From positions 47,381,358 through 47,445,357 of the forward strand of contig NC_030683.2 of NCBI RefSeq assembly GCF_000004195.4: a stretch of 64,000 nt of DNA, given 5' to 3'. The stretch is from Xenopus tropicalis. Taxonomy: Eukaryota; Chordata; Amphibia; Anura; Pipidae. The translations under genes and the position numbers were made by a program. This document shows positions 63,110-64,000 of the stretch, piece after piece. The stretch's first letter is position 1, and each line of letters opens with the position of its first letter. The notes under the pieces were generated by a model that ran no database searches, was not told the DNA's origin, and saw only the letters and a program-made list of their open reading frames with translations.

Positions 63110-64000
63110 ACTTAATTATAAAACACGGGACCATCTTTCTTTAATAGTTTACAGACATTTGGAATTGAAGTCTCTTTTAACAAATTTGGAAAATATTTGG
63201 ATTCTGAATATAAATCCCAGGTATTGATCAGAGCAGTACTGACCAGTCAGGGTTGACCACTGCCTCTGCTAATTCTCATTAGTGCCCATTAAGGCTTTGA
63301 ACTTTTACAGGAATTAAGGTAACCCTTAAAGAGGAACTCTTTGGAACCAAAATTTGTTAAAGGGCCCCACACAACACAAATCCCCTCCCCAGGTAAAAGG
63401 TAAATGTTGATGAGACAAATTAATGAATATAACCATACCTACTGATTTGAGAAATCATATAATTTAATAATTTATATTACTCCAGCAATAAAAAAAGTAG
63501 TGACTCTTTGCCATAGAGTGAATTCTCCTTCAGATACTGAGTTATTATGGAAGTTTTAAGGTACCACATTTTAGTGTCAATCTGGTATCTATCCCCAGAT
63601 GTATTCTTGATATTTGGAAGGGAACACATTTATAAATACAGCAATAGAAATGTTACACAAGCAACAGTCAAATATTACACAAAAAAGGTGTTCTTAAAGA
63701 TCTCAAAAAATCATGTTTTTATTGCATGATGTCTACTTTTATGTCCAAGACCTGGAGATGCTTTTTTATTTTCTCTTTTCAAAGCAAAAGTCAGTGACAT
63801 CCAAGGTAACGGATGGACTCCTCTCTGTAAATTGATGGCAGAACCCCACAATGTGCAAGAACACTGAATAGGAGACTCCTGGTATTGATAGAGAGCTATG
63901 GCCATTGTAAGGATTACATTGTATGTGTGGTTAGACTTTCGGGCCTATTAGGAGATCTAATTGTATCATGATAAGCCAGTCTGACATTAGAAGTAACTTA
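63110..64000. other. Intergenic or intronic stretch, no gene seen
   Basis: A 28-codon open segment after TTTACAG (63155) leads to TCCCAG/GTATTG (about 63218), but no link in phase to the kinase-like exons could be made. The rest is AT-rich. Confidence 0.45.

Overview
The window is vertebrate nuclear DNA, most likely from a pipid frog (Xenopus). It is AT-rich, has intron-type splice signals and no bacterial gene layout, and is packed with repeat families I associate with Xenopus: TTAA-flanked T2/Kolobok-type MITEs, hAT MITEs with 8-bp target duplications, Harbinger-like palindromic MITEs, the 'ACAGGTATGGGA' MITE, a DIRS element and a chromodomain Ty3/gypsy element. I cannot separate X. tropicalis from X. 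laevis by eye.

Layout. 1-1.2 kb holds a 37-bp minisatellite. 1.2-29 kb is mainly intergenic: relics of Tc1-like transposases (about 4.4 and 12 kb), several intact hAT, T2 and other MITEs, LTR-like pieces and a degenerate long-period tandem repeat. 29.3-36.9 kb holds the clearest host gene, on the minus strand. It has ten very short exons whose reading phases all agree, encoding a signal peptide, an acidic Thr/Ser/Glu-rich ectodomain, one membrane-spanning helix and a short tail (about 200 aa). Its first exon has been tandemly duplicated into a second open signal-peptide exon. Two plus-strand exon-like segments overlap its predicted 3' end. 37-49 kb is again MITE-rich, with a roughly 1.1-kb palindrome, a long inverted-repeat element and a six-unit satellite split by a T2 insertion.

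49.06-60.76 kb is a three-level nest. A 5'-truncated LINE of Tx1/L1 type is interrupted in its 3' end by a DIRS-type tyrosine-recombinase retrotransposon (about 11 kb including its insert, with inverted terminal repeats and an internal complementary region). The DIRS reverse-transcriptase frame is itself split by a 5351-bp chromodomain Ty3/gypsy retrotransposon on the opposite strand, flanked by a perfect TTATG duplication. The gypsy element shows a putative self-priming site of the Tf1/sushi type and an 18-bp CpG-rich repeat in its U3 that differs by exactly three units between the two LTRs. Both retrotransposons are broken by in-frame stops or a frameshift.

61.3-64 kb holds one more intact hAT MITE, two exon-like segments that splice in phase into the start of a protein-kinase glycine loop (with an in-frame stop), and a further MITE.

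All calls come from reading the sequence; no database search was run, so family names rest on recognised motifs and structure.
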